A stretch of 64,000 nucleotides of DNA from contig CM051025.1 in NCBI GenBank assembly GCA_027627225.1, positions 58,315,681-58,379,680 on the forward strand, in the 5' to 3' direction. The stretch is from Congeria kusceri (Eukaryota > Mollusca > Bivalvia > Myida > Dreissenidae). A program made the position numbers and the translations under genes. The stretch's first letter is position 1, and each line of letters begins with the position of its first letter. The notes beneath the pieces were generated by a model. It worked only from the letters and a program-made list of their open reading frames with translations, did no database searches and was not told where the DNA came from. Shown here in pieces: positions 63,800 through 64,000 of this stretch.

Positions 63800-64000
63800 C
63801 TGAAATATAGCCCAGTGCCAGTCGATCAGCAACAGTATATGACACATAGCCAGGTGCCACTATAAGCAACTGTTCATGAAGCATAGCCAGGTACCTGTCT
63901 TTCAACGACTGTACATGAAGCATAGCCAGGTGCCAGACTATCTGCAACTGTACAGGAAGCATAGCCAGGTGCCAGACTATCAGCAAATGTACAGGAAGCA
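63800..64000 (-). repeat. 39-bp minisatellite, at least 4 units, runs off window
   Basis: + strand unit CATAGCCAGGTGCCAGACTA + TCAGCAACTGTACAGGAAG, starting at about 63846, 63880, 63919 and 63958. The stretch next to exon a (63800-63845) is a diverged unit that contains the real acceptor. Confidence 0.9.

Overview
This window is eukaryotic genomic DNA, AT-rich and dense in repeats. It holds the ends of two large, intron-rich protein genes that point toward each other. The dispersed repeat built on the palindrome AGCCTGTGCAGTCCGCACAGGCT, seen here in 14 copies, together with the elements beginning AGCTCACCTGAGCAC and TTAGCTCGAC, is what I recognise from bivalve mollusc genomes. A dreissenid-type clam or mussel is my best guess; this rests on memory, not a search.

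Left gene (668-23503, + strand): the 3' part of a P4-ATPase lipid flippase of the ATP10 (class V) family. I traced 16 exons whose splice phases all agree. They run from the end of membrane segment M4 and the DKTGT phosphorylation loop to the stop codon, giving 974 residues. The N-terminal third lies off the left edge. The 7.6 kb intron at 3390-11038 is almost entirely repeats: a 55-bp array, a decayed PIF/Harbinger transposon, a 44-bp array, a hAT insertion and a 43-bp array.

Right gene (47597-63799, - strand): the 3' part of a gene I assign to the Furry (FRY) family of NDR-kinase scaffold proteins. It has 11 phase-consistent exons (556 residues) plus a candidate 24-nt in-frame microexon. Its 5' part lies off the right edge. 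Minisatellites sit on or beside three of its gene boundaries: two 3' splice acceptors and the terminal coding exon.

Between the genes (about 23.5-47.6 kb) I find no gene. The interval holds MITEs, two elements with internal arrays of about 165 bp, a 27-bp satellite, an insertion of about 1.7 kb with terminal inverted repeats, and AT-rich DNA.

The two genes are not functionally linked by anything visible. I see no prokaryotic, viral, CRISPR or operon-like system. The most unusual signals are: (1) tandem amplification of the last coding octapeptide unit of the FRY-like gene just beyond its stop codon; (2) a seven-unit 64-bp array in which every unit carries a copy of a splice acceptor and the first 18 nt of the exon; (3) a candidate FRY microexon; (4) a 44-bp array open in all three forward frames with a local 132-bp higher-order period.
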